Shown piece after piece: positions 8,594 to 17,616 of a DNA stretch of 64,000 nt. Source of the stretch: DYJE01 sp041660385 (lineage in GTDB: Bacteria; Desulfobacterota; Desulfobacteria; Desulfobacterales; Desulfolunaceae); NCBI GenBank assembly GCA_041660385.1, contig JBAZWJ010000014.1, positions 1-64,000 on the forward strand, written 5' to 3'. Position numbers and translations under genes: made by a program. The notes beneath the pieces are model-generated. The model ran no database searches. It worked only from the letters and a program-made list of their open reading frames with translations, and was not told the origin of the DNA. The first letter of the stretch is position 1. Every line of letters begins with the position of its first letter.

Positions 8594-9616
8594 ATGAACA
8601 GCGATAAACTCAGATCCATTGCAAAAGCGCTCGTCGCGAAACAGAAGGGTGTGCTGGCAGCAGACGAAAGCACTCCCACGATCAAAAAGCATTTCGATGC
8701 GATCAAAGTCGAGTCCACCGAAGAAAATCGACGGCGGTACCGCGAAATCCTTTTTTCAACCCAGGGGATTGAACGCTATATCGGAGGCGTTATTCTCTTC
8801 GACGAAACGTTGCGCCAGGGCACCCGGGAGGGTATTCCTTTTGCCGAGCTACTATCAAACCGGGGAATCATACCGGGGATCAAGGTGGACAAAGGCGCTA
8901 AAGCTCTGGCATTGTGTCCTGATGACAAAATCACCGAGGGTCTTGACGGCCTGCGCGAGCGGCTCATGGAGTACAAGCAGATGGGGGCTAAGTTCGCTAA
9001 GTGGCGGGCAGTTATTGAGATCAACGAACGCGATGTTCCTACTTCGTTAGGTATTCGTGCAAATGCTTACGCATTGGCCAGTTACGCTGCGCTCTGCCAG
9101 GAATTGGATATTGTGCCGATCGTGGAACCGGAAGTCCTCATGGATGGTTCCCACGACATCGAACGCTGCGAAGTTGTCACATCCAGGGTTCTCAAGGCCG
9201 TGTTCACCGAACTTGATGCACACCATGTGCTTTTCGAGGGAATGTTGCTCAAACCGAATATGGTTATTGCCGGTAAGAAATGTACGCATCAGGCAAACGT
9301 TCTTCAGGTTGCTGAAGCCACAATCCGTTGCCTGACCCGTTATGTTCCGGCGGCTGTCCCTGGAATCATCTTCCTGTCCGGTGGGCAGAGTGCAGAAGAC
9401 GCCACTGACCACCTGAACGCCATAAACATGATGGGTCCGCATCCGTGGGAAATCGGTTTTTCTTATGGGCGTGCGTTGCAGGCACCGGTGCTTGCAGCCT
9501 GGAAAGGCCTGGAAGACAATCTGGCTGCCGCTCAGAAGGCGTTCTTGAAACGCTGCCAGTTAAACGGTCTTGCTCGCGACGGAAAGTATACCCGGGCAAT
9601 GGAAACGACGGGGTAA
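8594..9616 (+). CDS. Class I fructose-bisphosphate aldolase
   Basis: This encodes about 340 residues of the eukaryotic-like class I aldolase family, which splits fructose 1,6-bisphosphate by Schiff-base chemistry. Recognisable blocks are KGVLAADESTPTIKKHF, GVILFDETLRQ, KWRAVIEI, the catalytic-lysine region LFEGMLLKPNMV, and IIFLSGGQSAEDATDHLNAI. The ATG at 8594 has an AAGAGG site at the right distance; an upstream in-frame ATG at 8549 is less likely. It is followed by a phosphoglycerate mutase remnant, suggesting a former small glycolytic group. Confidence 0.93.
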   Translation: MNSDKLRSIAKALVAKQKGVLAADESTPTIKKHFDAIKVESTEENRRRYREILFSTQGIERYIGGVILFDETLRQGTREGIPFAELLSNRGIIPGIKVDKGAKALALCPDDKITEGLDGLRERLMEYKQMGAKFAKWRAVIEINERDVPTSLGIRANAYALASYAALCQELDIVPIVEPEVLMDGSHDIERCEVVTSRVLKAVFTELDAHHVLFEGMLLKPNMVIAGKKCTHQANVLQVAEATIRCLTRYVPAAVPGIIFLSGGQSAEDATDHLNAINMMGPHPWEIGFSYGRALQAPVLAAWKGLEDNLAAAQKAFLKRCQLNGLARDGKYTRAMETTG

Positions 9617-9673
9617 TATCAGCAGATTTTAGCGTTATAAAATTCAGAATACGATGAGATAAAAGGGAATTTC

Positions 9674-10087
9674 ATGCACAAACTCGTCCTGCTTCGCCAT
9701 GGCCTCAGTGAATGGAATCTTCAGAATCGCTTTCCTGGTCACGATCCACGATATTCTGGCATTGAGAAGAGCAGGCTTCCCAAAACCGAGTGTCTGAAAG
9801 ATACCGTTGAAAGGGTTATTGAGTGCTGGAACGACGTCCTATCCAAAGAAATAAGATCCGGCAAAAGACTTCTCATCGTCGCCCATGGCAACAGCCTTCG
9901 GTCTCTGGTCAAGTATTTGGACCAAATCACGGACAAAGAAATTAATGAACTCAATATCCCCACAGGTATTCCTTTGATTTACGAGCTTGACTCTGATCTC
10001 AAGCCTGTACACCACCATTATCTTTCGGATGAGGCTACTCTCAAAGATGCGATGGCTGCCGTCGCAAAACAAGGAAATGCAAAATAA
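9674..10087 (+). pseudogene. gpmA: Phosphoglycerate mutase (dPGM) with in-frame internal deletion
   Basis: The protein starts like GpmA (LVLLRHGLSEWNLQNRF, with the phospho-acceptor His) and ends like it (TECLKDTVERV, LLIVAHGNSLRSLVKYLD, with the second catalytic His). The roughly 100 residues in between are missing: the frame passes from NRFPG straight into HDPRYSGIEKSRLP. GpmA is normally about 230-250 residues; this is 137. The lost part carries much of the substrate site, so normal mutase activity is unlikely. The frame is open and has a GGG ribosome-binding site, so a stable small protein could still be made. Confidence 0.8.
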
Positions 10088-10284
10088 CGGGGAAACGTGG
10101 GTCGCGGAAAAATGTAATTCCGGGGACCCTACTAAATTCGCGTCAACATTTGGCTAAAAAGCCTTTATTATCGATGATCTCTGGGTTTTTATCTTGATTT
10201 GTCAAGGATAAAGATCCGATACCAATGTTCAAATGACAAGGGCCTTTAATGGACGCCCCCTTACGACCCCATTTTTTGGGGCTG
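10088..10284. other. Intergenic stretch with no recognised gene
   Basis: About 200 bases between the mutase remnant and the convergent HicB gene. No coding frame with support is seen. No terminator of good quality is visible after the mutase stop. Confidence 0.3.
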
Positions 10285-10497
10285 TCAAGCATAGGCAGGC
10301 GGCGGCCTTTCGGAACAGGTATGGGTCATTAATTCTATGGCTGTTTCGATCCAGAGAGCAACGGCCTTCATGGCATGGGACAATGCCGACTCATAAGTAT
10401 CACCATGAGCGGAACATCCTGGAAGTTCGGGAACCTCAGCTACACAAGCTTGATCCGCAGCGCTCCAATAAATAATAATCTCGTATCTGTCCATCAT
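10285..10497 (-). CDS. HicB-like antitoxin, orphan
   Basis: This encodes 70 residues with the HicB/UPF0150 fold signature: YEIIIYWSAADQACVAEVPELPGC, then HGDTYESALSHAMKAVALWIE. HicB partners the small RNA-cleaving toxin HicA. No HicA-like frame is seen in the 300 bases upstream or downstream, so this is either an orphan or a solitary regulator. GGGGAG precedes the start. A second in-frame ATG follows immediately. Confidence 0.8.
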   Translation of the reverse strand: MMDRYEIIIYWSAADQACVAEVPELPGCSAHGDTYESALSHAMKAVALWIETAIELMTHTCSERPPPAYA

Positions 10498-10753
10498 ATC
10501 TCCCCGCCGAGTTTATATCTAAGAATAACGGCCCAGACTTGTTTAACCTGATAAGGTTTAGTTTTGTTCCCATCCTTTCTGTTTATCTTACTGATTCAGC
10601 TTGATTAAATCTAATCCATGACGTTGATAGCCTGGTTCGTCATTTACTCGATATTAGAAAACTAACCTTTTTCAAAGAGCGAAATTCAAGATTGAGCGCT
10701 TACGAAGAATCGATTTACGAGTACCACCGACACCCTTTTGACGGCAATAAAAA
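10498..10753. other. Gene-poor stretch between HicB and the PEP-CTERM gene
   Basis: No supported gene is seen. A short frame at 10692-10937 on the plus strand runs across a terminator and antisense to the PEP-CTERM gene, so I do not accept it. A missing hicA was looked for here and not found. Confidence 0.3.
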
Positions 10754-10781
10754 AGCCCAGTTTTGCAGGCAAAACCGGGCT
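10754..10781 (-). terminator. Rho-independent terminator of the PEP-CTERM gene
   Basis: An 11-bp stem with one mismatch (AGCCCGGTTTT ... AAAACTGGGCT on the minus strand) has a 6-base loop and is followed by a run of T. It lies about 35 bases after the stop of the PEP-CTERM gene. Confidence 0.85.
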
Positions 10782-10815
10782 AAAATCGAACTATCAGCTA
10801 TAGCTAACCAAATTG

Positions 10816-11376
10816 CTATTTTTTCTTTCTGCGGACAACAAATCCCAACAGGCCGCTTCCCAGAAGGAGCATGGTCGCGGGTTCGGGGACGGGTTCAGAT
10901 ACGGGTTCATACGTTATTTCGAGGGCTGACTGTGTAATGTAGAAATCGCCAAAAAGGTCAATAATTTTAACACTAAAAGATCCATCTGCTAAACTTGATA
11001 CGCCTACATTATAATTATAGTCGCCAGTATTAACTTCACCTAAATCCCAGTTACCGCTTTCAGCATAACCAAAAGCTACTTCCCAACTATCACACCAACC
11101 GCCGTCATCCTTTAATGAGATAACCAATTTTCCTGAAAGAATCTCTGCTGCAGCGGGATCAAAAGTGAAGTGATGTGTCCAAGCTACGTAATCGCCAAAT
11201 CCGTTGAGGAAGTTTACAGCACCCCAGCCAGAGCCGTCAAAGTCTCCACTGGGATTGGTCCCGTTAGCGGTAAACGTGGTTGTGTCTATAAGCGTAACCG
11301 GCGTTGCCATAGATATTCCTGACAATCCGACTAATAAAAAAAATGCCGTAAAAAAAATAAGAAATAGTTTTTTCAT
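10816..11376 (-). CDS. PEP-CTERM-sorted exported protein
   Basis: This encodes about 186 residues. An N-terminal signal peptide (MKKLFLIFFTAFFLLVGLSG..., cleaved near SMA-TP) is followed by a beta-rich body and a classical PEP-CTERM tail: VPEPATMLLLGSGLLGFVV then RRKKK. Such tails are recognised by exosortase, which is not in this window. The protein probably ends up in the envelope or extracellular matrix. The second ATG (11376) is preferred because GAGG lies 6 bases before it. A clear terminator follows at 10754-10781. Confidence 0.9.
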   Translation of the reverse strand: MKKLFLIFFTAFFLLVGLSGISMATPVTLIDTTTFTANGTNPSGDFDGSGWGAVNFLNGFGDYVAWTHHFTFDPAAAEILSGKLVISLKDDGGWCDSWEVAFGYAESGNWDLGEVNTGDYNYNVGVSSLADGSFSVKIIDLFGDFYITQSALEITYEPVSEPVPEPATMLLLGSGLLGFVVRRKKK

Positions 11377-11671
11377 TACATACCTCATGAAATCATTTTA
11401 TAAAGCTAATAAAAATTAATAGTCAACAATACGTTTTGAGAACTTCTTAATAAATTTCCCCGCCTCCCCCCTTTTTCATCTTTAAGATTTAGAGTTTTTT
11501 ATACTTTCTTAAATTCTTAAATTCTTAAATTACGTATACAGAATATGTGCCAGGATGTGTGTGGTCGTAATAAATATCATTATTCTTATAAATTAGTATT
11601 TTGTATGGATTGATCTAAAGTATTTGGTGCTGGGATAGAGACTCTTCTCTATCGGAATTAGGGAATTTAAT

Positions 11672-12409
11672 TCATAGAAATTGTGAAATTAATGTACGAG
11701 GCAGGCGGCATGATGCCCTGTTTTGAATAGAGGCTATCTGCCGCTTGGTAGTTTCTCCTACCTGTACTTGCTGACCCGGTACTTCAAAACACTCAATGAT
11801 ATCAAATTGATCCAGGACTTCATGCAGCGTATGTCCTTTGAATAGGTTGTTTTCCTGCATTTTTTTTGTGATATAGGATAAAAAGATGAGGGCGATAAAC
11901 TCCACAAAGAGCTTGCCATCCAAGCTTAGTTCCGATGAGACGGCCACACGGCGAAGATTCAATCGTTCTTTCAGGTTATCAAAGGCTTTTTCCACCAGGT
12001 CCTTGTTCCGGAAGATCTCAAGTGCCGCAACTGCGTCCTTTATCTCGTTGCTCAAAAGGGTAAAATAACCGTAATCGCGTTTTGCTTCCTTGATAGCCTC
12101 TTCTTTGGCTATGACCTTCACGCCTCGAACCGGTGTGCTTCTCACTTCAAAATATTTGGCATATTGCTTTTCATGATCCGGATGTCGCTGTCCGCTTTCC
12201 AATTCTTCCTGCAAAATGGCCATTGAGCTGTTGAACGTTTTTTCATCCTCCAGGGCTCGTTCCGGAGAATAATACAGATGCTCATGATCTTTATTTTTGC
12301 CGTAGCGGACCTGTCTGAGACCTTTTGAATAACTGGAGATAGACGTGCTGTCATAAGCCAGGTAGTCACTTTCCGCACGGCGTTTCCCCTGGAATTCAGG
12401 GGACACCAC
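11672..12409 (-). pseudogene. IS1634/IS4-like DDE transposase remnant
   Basis: This reads as a shortened DDE transposase. The N-terminal part keeps the first catalytic block (YLAYDSTSISSYSKGLRQV then YGKNKDHE). It jumps directly to the C-terminal region (ERALEDEKTFNSSM, GYFTLLSNEIKD, KDLVEKAFDNLKERLN, SELSLDGKLFVEFIALIFLS). The first ~150 residues and a middle block with the second catalytic Asp are missing. At 245 residues it is about half the usual length. It is a dead insertion sequence; no terminal inverted repeats were found. Confidence 0.8.
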
Positions 12410-12554
12410 ACTTAATTATTGACATCCTTTCCAAATCTTGCTAATTATTTTTCGCAATCAAGATGATACTTAATCAGGATCACCAAAGGGCAGACACAAG
12501 GTCCTGCCCCTACAAAACATACCACAGATTTGCAACATGGACTTGGGTGAAATT

Positions 12555-13259
12555 ATGGCAAGAATAGCACGGGTGGTGGCTCCATTATATTCACACCACA
12601 TCATACAGCGAGGCAACAGACGACAACAGACATTTTTCAACGATGAGGATTATTCTGCTTATCTTGAACTGATGTCGGAATGGTGCCGGACCTACCATGT
12701 CGAGGTATGGGCATACTGTCTCATGCCGAACCACGTTCATCTGATCCTTGAGCCTGAAACCAAAGACGGATTGAATCTTGCTGTTGGAGAGGCTCACAAA
12801 CGGTATACGCGACGGATCAATTCCCGTGAGGGCTGGTGTGGACATCTGTGGCAGGGACGATTTGCGTCCTTTATCATGGATGATAGCTATCTTCTTTCCT
12901 GCACAAAGTATATTGAATTGAATCCTGTGCGCGCAGGTCTGGTTAAAAAACCGGAACAATGGGCCTGGAGCAGCACACGAGCTCATATCAACGGCAAAGA
13001 TGATATTCTGATAAGACCAAAAACCTTGACTGACAGGATCAACAAACCCTGGAAAAAGTTTCTTTCGACTGATGTCCAGGATCATGAAATGGATCTATTC
13101 AGAAAGCATGAACGAACCGGACGCCCTATTGGGGATGATTCATTCATTGATCACCTTGAATATCTTCTTGATCGAACGTTGAAGCCCCAAAAGCCTGGTC
13201 CAAAATGCCAGAATCCAAACGTTAAGCGTGATGGCCGTAAATCCAGTGGGATATCCTGA
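12555..13259 (+). CDS. RAYT: REP-associated tyrosine transposase (Y1_Tnp/IS200-like)
   Basis: This encodes about 234 residues of the TnpA/REP family. It begins MARIARVVAPLYSHHIIQRG and has the HUH metal/nuclease motif in YCLMPNHVHLILEP. The helix around the catalytic tyrosine is CTKYIELNPVRAGLV. These proteins nick single-stranded REP hairpins and are thought to spread them. A REP-like double hairpin lies 128 bases downstream (13387-13434), and five more copies are in this window. The start at 12555 matches the family; 12537 is an alternative. No terminal repeats for autonomous mobility are seen, as is usual for RAYTs. Confidence 0.9.
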   Translation: MARIARVVAPLYSHHIIQRGNRRQQTFFNDEDYSAYLELMSEWCRTYHVEVWAYCLMPNHVHLILEPETKDGLNLAVGEAHKRYTRRINSREGWCGHLWQGRFASFIMDDSYLLSCTKYIELNPVRAGLVKKPEQWAWSSTRAHINGKDDILIRPKTLTDRINKPWKKFLSTDVQDHEMDLFRKHERTGRPIGDDSFIDHLEYLLDRTLKPQKPGPKCQNPNVKRDGRKSSGIS

Positions 13260-13386
13260 TGAGGATATGAATTCGTTGTGTAAACTTTCCGCGACGGGGA
13301 TTTCAGCAAGAGACCCTGCACCGTTGTTGAACCCTTTTTCACGCAAGGACAGGCGCATGCTTATCTCTGCCCGAATTGACATATGG

Positions 13387-13434
13387 GAAAGCCTTGCGGC
13401 TTTCGAAGGGGCCAATCGGGAGATTGGCGTGCCC
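13387..13434 (+). repeat. REP-like double hairpin, copy 3 (next to RAYT)
   Basis: GAAAGCC-TTGC-GGCTTTC spans 13387-13404. GCCAATC-GGGA-GATTGGC spans 13411-13428 and is followed by GTGCCC. The linker differs slightly from copies 1 and 2 (GAAGGG for GCAGG). Its position right after the transposase gene is what links the repeat family to this RAYT. Confidence 0.88.
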
Positions 13435-13761
13435 AGGAGTGGCCCCAGCCAGACTTGTCTCACTGAATCGGAATCAGGACCTTGAAACTGGAACTGAAGT
13501 GAACGTGTTTGTGTGCCACGGGGTCTTGCATAGAATAAGCCTTAATCATGTCCGCTCGATAAGATGTTGATATAATCAGTATAACCATGGTAAATTATTG
13601 ATTGTAAAAACAAGCTGTGGTCTTATACTCGTATTTCTGTTTTTGACGCTGATTCGGCCCACCTTCAAACCCAAAATAATGAGCATGGTGTGACGACATG
13701 TGTTGTTTGCCCATCACACCTAACGATATTTAAAAGACCAATATATCCGGAGATAAAAGCC
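13435..13761. other. Intergenic stretch before cheR
   Basis: About 330 bases of mixed composition with no gene I can support. It should hold the cheR promoter; no strong promoter match was picked out by eye. Confidence 0.3.
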
Positions 13762-14544
13762 GTGTACGACACCAGCATAACGGACAAGCAGTTTAAGAAT
13801 CTATCCGACATCGTGTACAAAGTCTGCGGAATCAACCTGAACGACAATAAAAAAAACCTTCTCAAGGCGCGGCTTGCAAAAAGGCTGAGATCCACAAAAA
13901 TAAATTCTGTCACCGAGTACATCCAGTTGATCGAAAAAGACAGCGACGAGTTCAAGCGGTTTATCGACGGCATTACCACCAACCACACCTATTTTTTCAG
14001 GGAAAACAAACATTGCGAATTTATCGTTCAGACTTTGAACAGGGCTCATTCTTTAAAAATCTGGAGCGCTGCGTCATCAAGTGGTGAAGAAGCCTATTCC
14101 ATCGCCATTCAGCTTCTTGAAAGCGGTTTCAATTTCCGGATATTCGCGTCGGATATTTCGGACACCATGATCCAGACCGCCAATCTTGGTGTATACCCCC
14201 TGGAGAGGGCAAGGGTCGTTCCTCCAGTCCTCTTGCGGAAATATTTTCAGAAAGGGATCAACCACTCCTCAAATAAAATTAAAATCAAAGACCATGTAAA
14301 AAATCACATCACCTTTGGAAAATACAATCTGGTCACAAGCACTCCGCCCATCTCGGAATACCACATCATCTTCTGCCGTAACGTAATGATTTACTTTGAT
14401 AATACGACAAAACAAAAGGTGATGAATGATATGGTAACGGCCCTCAAGCCCGGAGGTCTTTTCATATTTGGTCAATCTGAAAGTATGGTGGGAATTAAAA
14501 CGCCTTTCGTCACCCTTTCACCAAGTATCTACAGAAAACCTTGA
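13762..14544 (+). CDS. cheR: CheR chemotaxis methyltransferase
   Basis: CheR uses S-adenosylmethionine to methylate glutamates on chemoreceptors. Visible blocks are the N-terminal helical part, THTYFFREN, the SAM loop IWSAASSSGEEAYSIAI, FRIFASDIS, and HIIFCRNVMIYFDN near the end. The GTG at 13762 is preceded by GGAG at a good distance and gives 260 residues; an upstream start at 13690 would give 284. It opens a signalling block with two kinases and a response regulator. It may serve the chemoreceptor at 37618-39306, but no cheA or cheW is nearby. Confidence 0.9.
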   Translation: MYDTSITDKQFKNLSDIVYKVCGINLNDNKKNLLKARLAKRLRSTKINSVTEYIQLIEKDSDEFKRFIDGITTNHTYFFRENKHCEFIVQTLNRAHSLKIWSAASSSGEEAYSIAIQLLESGFNFRIFASDISDTMIQTANLGVYPLERARVVPPVLLRKYFQKGINHSSNKIKIKDHVKNHITFGKYNLVTSTPPISEYHIIFCRNVMIYFDNTTKQKVMNDMVTALKPGGLFIFGQSESMVGIKTPFVTLSPSIYRKP

Positions 14545-14598
14545 CGATTCGTTTGCCGATAAAAACAACGTGTATGATATTGTTTAATCCATCGGAAT

Positions 14599-14622
14599 AT
14601 TTTATAGTGTTCACTATAAAAT
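14599..14622. promoter_or_regulatory. Perfect 24-bp palindrome, likely operator
   Basis: ATTTTATAGTG at 14599-14609 and CACTATAAAAT at 14612-14622 form a perfect 11-bp inverted repeat around TT. It ends 31 bases before the start of the PAS-HisKA gene and after cheR. It is AT-rich with no T run, so an operator for a dimeric repressor fits better than a terminator. Confidence 0.55.
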
Positions 14623-14653
14623 CCCAAAAAAGAGAAAAAGCCCAAGGGAATAA

Positions 14654-15790
14654 ATGATCAGCGAACAGGAAAAAAGCTTTGTGGTCCAGCGATACTCCAT
14701 GATGAACGACATCCCGTCGGGCATGTTTGTCATGAGAGACGACTTTACCGTCCTTGCCTGGAATACCTGCATCGCCAGATGGACGGGCATAGACAAGGAT
14801 AAGATTAACGGGAAAAATATCACCCTGTTTTTTCCCCGTTTCACCGAAGAGAAAATCCTGTCCAGGCTGGAAAAAGTATTCAAAGAAAAAGACCTTGTTC
14901 TTTTTTCACCTGAACGTTACTCGGACCTCATTCCCTGCAGCCACTCAAAGGAAAAGTTCCGTACTCTCAAAATCCATGCAAATTCCGTCGAGTCATTTAC
15001 CGGGAAATCTTTTTACGCTCTTTTCACCATAGAAGACATAACAGCTCTGTCCGTCCGGATGTCGGATTTTGAAACCATAAGAGACAAGGCCCTTGAAGAA
15101 ATCAGCATGAGAACCTCTGTCGAGGAGGAGCTGAAACAAAAAAACCTCATCCTCCAGGGCATTCTTTCAGCATCGCCCATCGCTATCATCCTTGTTGAAA
15201 AACGGGTGGTCGTCTGGGGTAATGAAGCGGCACGAAAGCTTTTCGCTTATGACCATGAAGAAGAATACATAGGGAAAGACACGCGTTCTTTCTACGCGAG
15301 CGGGGCCTGGTATCAGGCAGCAGAAACCGTCGTTCGAACGGCATCGGAAAAAATTTTGATTGAAGTTGATGCCGAGTTTATAAAAAAAAACGGCGAGATA
15401 TTCACAGGCCACATGATGGTAAGCTGCATAGATCCGGTCCATCCGTTTGATAGATCCATCGTGACCATCAGTGATCTGAGCACGCGTATTCAGGCCGAGC
15501 AGGACAGGATTTACAAAGAAAAAATCCTGTCTGTCCTTGAAATGGCTGGGGCTGTCTGCCATGAACTCAATCAGCCCCTCATGGCTATCTCCGGTTACTC
15601 TGAACTCTTGATGCTTGGGCTTGAGTCATCCCATCCCCACTATGAAAAACTGAACAAAATCCATGAGCAGATCAAAAGAACGGGGACAATCACCAAAAAG
15701 CTTATGAGCATCACCAAGTACGAAACCAGAAAATACACGGAAAGAGAGATGATTTTCGATCTCAAGGCCCTTAAGACACCCGATATCTGA
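14654..15790 (+). CDS. PAS-PAS-HisKA signalling protein without ATPase domain
   Basis: This encodes 378 residues. A first PAS domain (about 15-125, IPSGMFVMRDDFTVLAWN), a short coiled coil and a second PAS domain (about 170-285, ILSASPIAIILVEKRVVVWG) are followed by a HisKA helix with the phospho-acceptor His (GAVCHELNQPLMAISGYSEL). The protein stops after the HisKA helices, with no HATPase domain. No frameshifted ATPase domain was found downstream. It may accept phosphate from the next kinase or act as a scaffold. The length looks natural rather than broken, since the tail after HisKA is smooth. Confidence 0.85.
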   Translation: MISEQEKSFVVQRYSMMNDIPSGMFVMRDDFTVLAWNTCIARWTGIDKDKINGKNITLFFPRFTEEKILSRLEKVFKEKDLVLFSPERYSDLIPCSHSKEKFRTLKIHANSVESFTGKSFYALFTIEDITALSVRMSDFETIRDKALEEISMRTSVEEELKQKNLILQGILSASPIAIILVEKRVVVWGNEAARKLFAYDHEEEYIGKDTRSFYASGAWYQAAETVVRTASEKILIEVDAEFIKKNGEIFTGHMMVSCIDPVHPFDRSIVTISDLSTRIQAEQDRIYKEKILSVLEMAGAVCHELNQPLMAISGYSELLMLGLESSHPHYEKLNKIHEQIKRTGTITKKLMSITKYETRKYTEREMIFDLKALKTPDI

Positions 15791-15863
15791 TCAATGGTTT
15801 CCATCGGATCAACCGGGCACAGAATTTAAACATAAATCATGTCCATAAAAAAGGCTGGCATCT

Positions 15864-16874
15864 TTGAGAGACACGTTCAAACTGACTGATATCATCATCA
15901 ACAGATATAAATGGCTGCCCCATCCCACGGCCCTGTTTCTTTTTTCCATGGCATCGCTGGGGCTCACCCTGTTTCTTTGTATATACTGGTATATCGAAGT
16001 AAAAAACGGGCTTGAGGAATTCATAGGCCGACTGAATTTCGACCCCTTTCTCATTTTTCAGAGCAGAACATGGGTTGTCACCCTGATATTCACCCTGATC
16101 GGCGGTGTTATCCTCGCTGGGATATTCATGAGCTTCGTGTATTACCAGAAAGTACTCCAACTTTACAGCTATCAGCAGAATTTCATCAACAACTTCACCC
16201 ACGAGCTCAAAACACCTGTCACATCGCTTAAACTGTACCTGGAAACCTTCCTCAAACACGATCTTTCTAAAGAAGACCAGCGAAAGTATCTCAAATACAT
16301 GCTGGCCGACGTGGGCAGACTGTCCGGCAACATCAACAGCATCCTCCATCTGGCCAGGCTTGAAAGCGATGAATATGAACGGCAGTATATCTCAACTGAC
16401 ATCGTCGTCTTTACTGAAAATTTCCTGAAAAACAATCACCATCTTTTCACTGGCTGCACGACTCAGATATACAACGAACTTAAAAAACCCATCAGCCTGA
16501 CCATCGACACCTCTCTTTTTGAGATGCTGTTCATGAACATCATCAAAAACGCAATGAAGTATAATCATTGTGAAACATGTTTCTTGGACATTCGGTTCAC
16601 GTCACGGCTGAACACGTTGATGATTAGTTTCAAGGACAACGGCATCGGGATCGAAAAAAAAGACTTCACAAAAATATTCAGAAAATTTTATCAGGCCAGC
16701 ACTTCATCGGCCAGAACCACCGAAGGAAGTGGACTCGGTCTTTATCTGGTCAGCATCATAGCTAAAATTCATGGCGGAGATATCTTCGTAAAAAGCCCCG
16801 GGCCTGGCAAGGGCAGTGAATTCGTTGTGTCTCTGCCCATTTTTTCAGTTATACAGAAACTCAAACGGACGTGA
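15864..16874 (+). CDS. Membrane sensor histidine kinase
   Basis: This encodes 336 residues with two membrane segments (about 22-44 and 70-94) around a short periplasmic part, and no HAMP domain that I can see. The HisKA motif NFTHELKTPVTSLKLYLE is followed by an ATPase domain with IIKNAMKYN, DNGIGIEKKDF and GSGLGLYLVSIIAK. It is a complete orthodox kinase. The start is a TTG at 15864; no nearby ATG gives the first membrane segment. The response regulator follows after 7 bases, so the two form a two-component pair. The signal is unknown. Confidence 0.9.
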   Translation: MRDTFKLTDIIINRYKWLPHPTALFLFSMASLGLTLFLCIYWYIEVKNGLEEFIGRLNFDPFLIFQSRTWVVTLIFTLIGGVILAGIFMSFVYYQKVLQLYSYQQNFINNFTHELKTPVTSLKLYLETFLKHDLSKEDQRKYLKYMLADVGRLSGNINSILHLARLESDEYERQYISTDIVVFTENFLKNNHHLFTGCTTQIYNELKKPISLTIDTSLFEMLFMNIIKNAMKYNHCETCFLDIRFTSRLNTLMISFKDNGIGIEKKDFTKIFRKFYQASTSSARTTEGSGLGLYLVSIIAKIHGGDIFVKSPGPGKGSEFVVSLPIFSVIQKLKRT

Positions 16875-16881
16875 TAAACCT

Positions 16882-17616
16882 ATGGACATGAAAGAAAAAA
16901 AACGGATACTGATCGTAGAAGATGAAGAGCACATCGCCGACGGTCTGAAACTCAACCTGTCACTTCAGGGTTATGAAGCCATTATTGCTTCTGACGGTGT
17001 TGCGGCCCTTGATCTCTGGAAGTCTTGGCGACCGGACCTCATCGTTCTGGACATCATGCTGCCCCGGATCGACGGGATTTCCGTTCTAAGGAATATCCGC
17101 CTTGAAGATCAGAAAATCCCCATTCTCATCCTGTCGGCCAGAAGCACCCAGGCCGATGTCATTGAGGGCTTGAAACACGGGGTTGATGATTACCTGGCCA
17201 AGCCCTTTGACCTTGAAGAGTTTCTCCTGCGTGTGGAACGGATGCTCACCCGGCTGTCCATGTACCGCAGCGACAACCTGTCCGGTTCGGAAAAATTAGG
17301 CTCCATCGACCGGGTATACCGTTTCGGAGACAACGAAATCGACTTTTTAGAATCCACGGCCCAGTGCATGGCCGGGAAAATTTTTCTCACCGAGCAGGAA
17401 ATCAAGCTGTTGAAACTTTTCGTTTCAAACAGGGGCAAAGCTCTGTCGCGTCAAAAACTTCTGGAAATCGGATGGGGCTACACTAAAAACATGACCACCC
17501 GAACCGTGGACAACTTCCTTGTCCGTTTCAGGAAGTATTTTGAAAAGGACCCCAAGAACCCCGAATACTTCATAAGCAGAAGATCCGTAGGATATATATT
17601 CGATCATGACGAATGA
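16882..17616 (+). CDS. OmpR/PhoB-type response regulator
   Basis: This encodes 244 residues. The receiver domain has the acidic pocket (ILIVEDEEH), phospho-acceptor Asp (DLIVLDIMLPRIDG) and conserved Lys (YLAKPFD). The C-terminal winged-helix DNA-binding domain includes FLTEQEIKLLKLFV, TTRTVDNFLVRFRKYFE and ISRRSVGYIF. It should be phosphorylated by the kinase just upstream and bind DNA as a dimer. The ATG at 16882 is the natural start. The gene overlaps the Smr gene by 11 bases. Confidence 0.93.
   Translation: MDMKEKKRILIVEDEEHIADGLKLNLSLQGYEAIIASDGVAALDLWKSWRPDLIVLDIMLPRIDGISVLRNIRLEDQKIPILILSARSTQADVIEGLKHGVDDYLAKPFDLEEFLLRVERMLTRLSMYRSDNLSGSEKLGSIDRVYRFGDNEIDFLESTAQCMAGKIFLTEQEIKLLKLFVSNRGKALSRQKLLEIGWGYTKNMTTRTVDNFLVRFRKYFEKDPKNPEYFISRRSVGYIFDHDE

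Noticed and set aside
10498..10753. hicA upstream of the HicB gene
   Set aside because: All minus-strand frames here are interrupted, and none shows the HicA pattern (GW, GSH and HP motifs).
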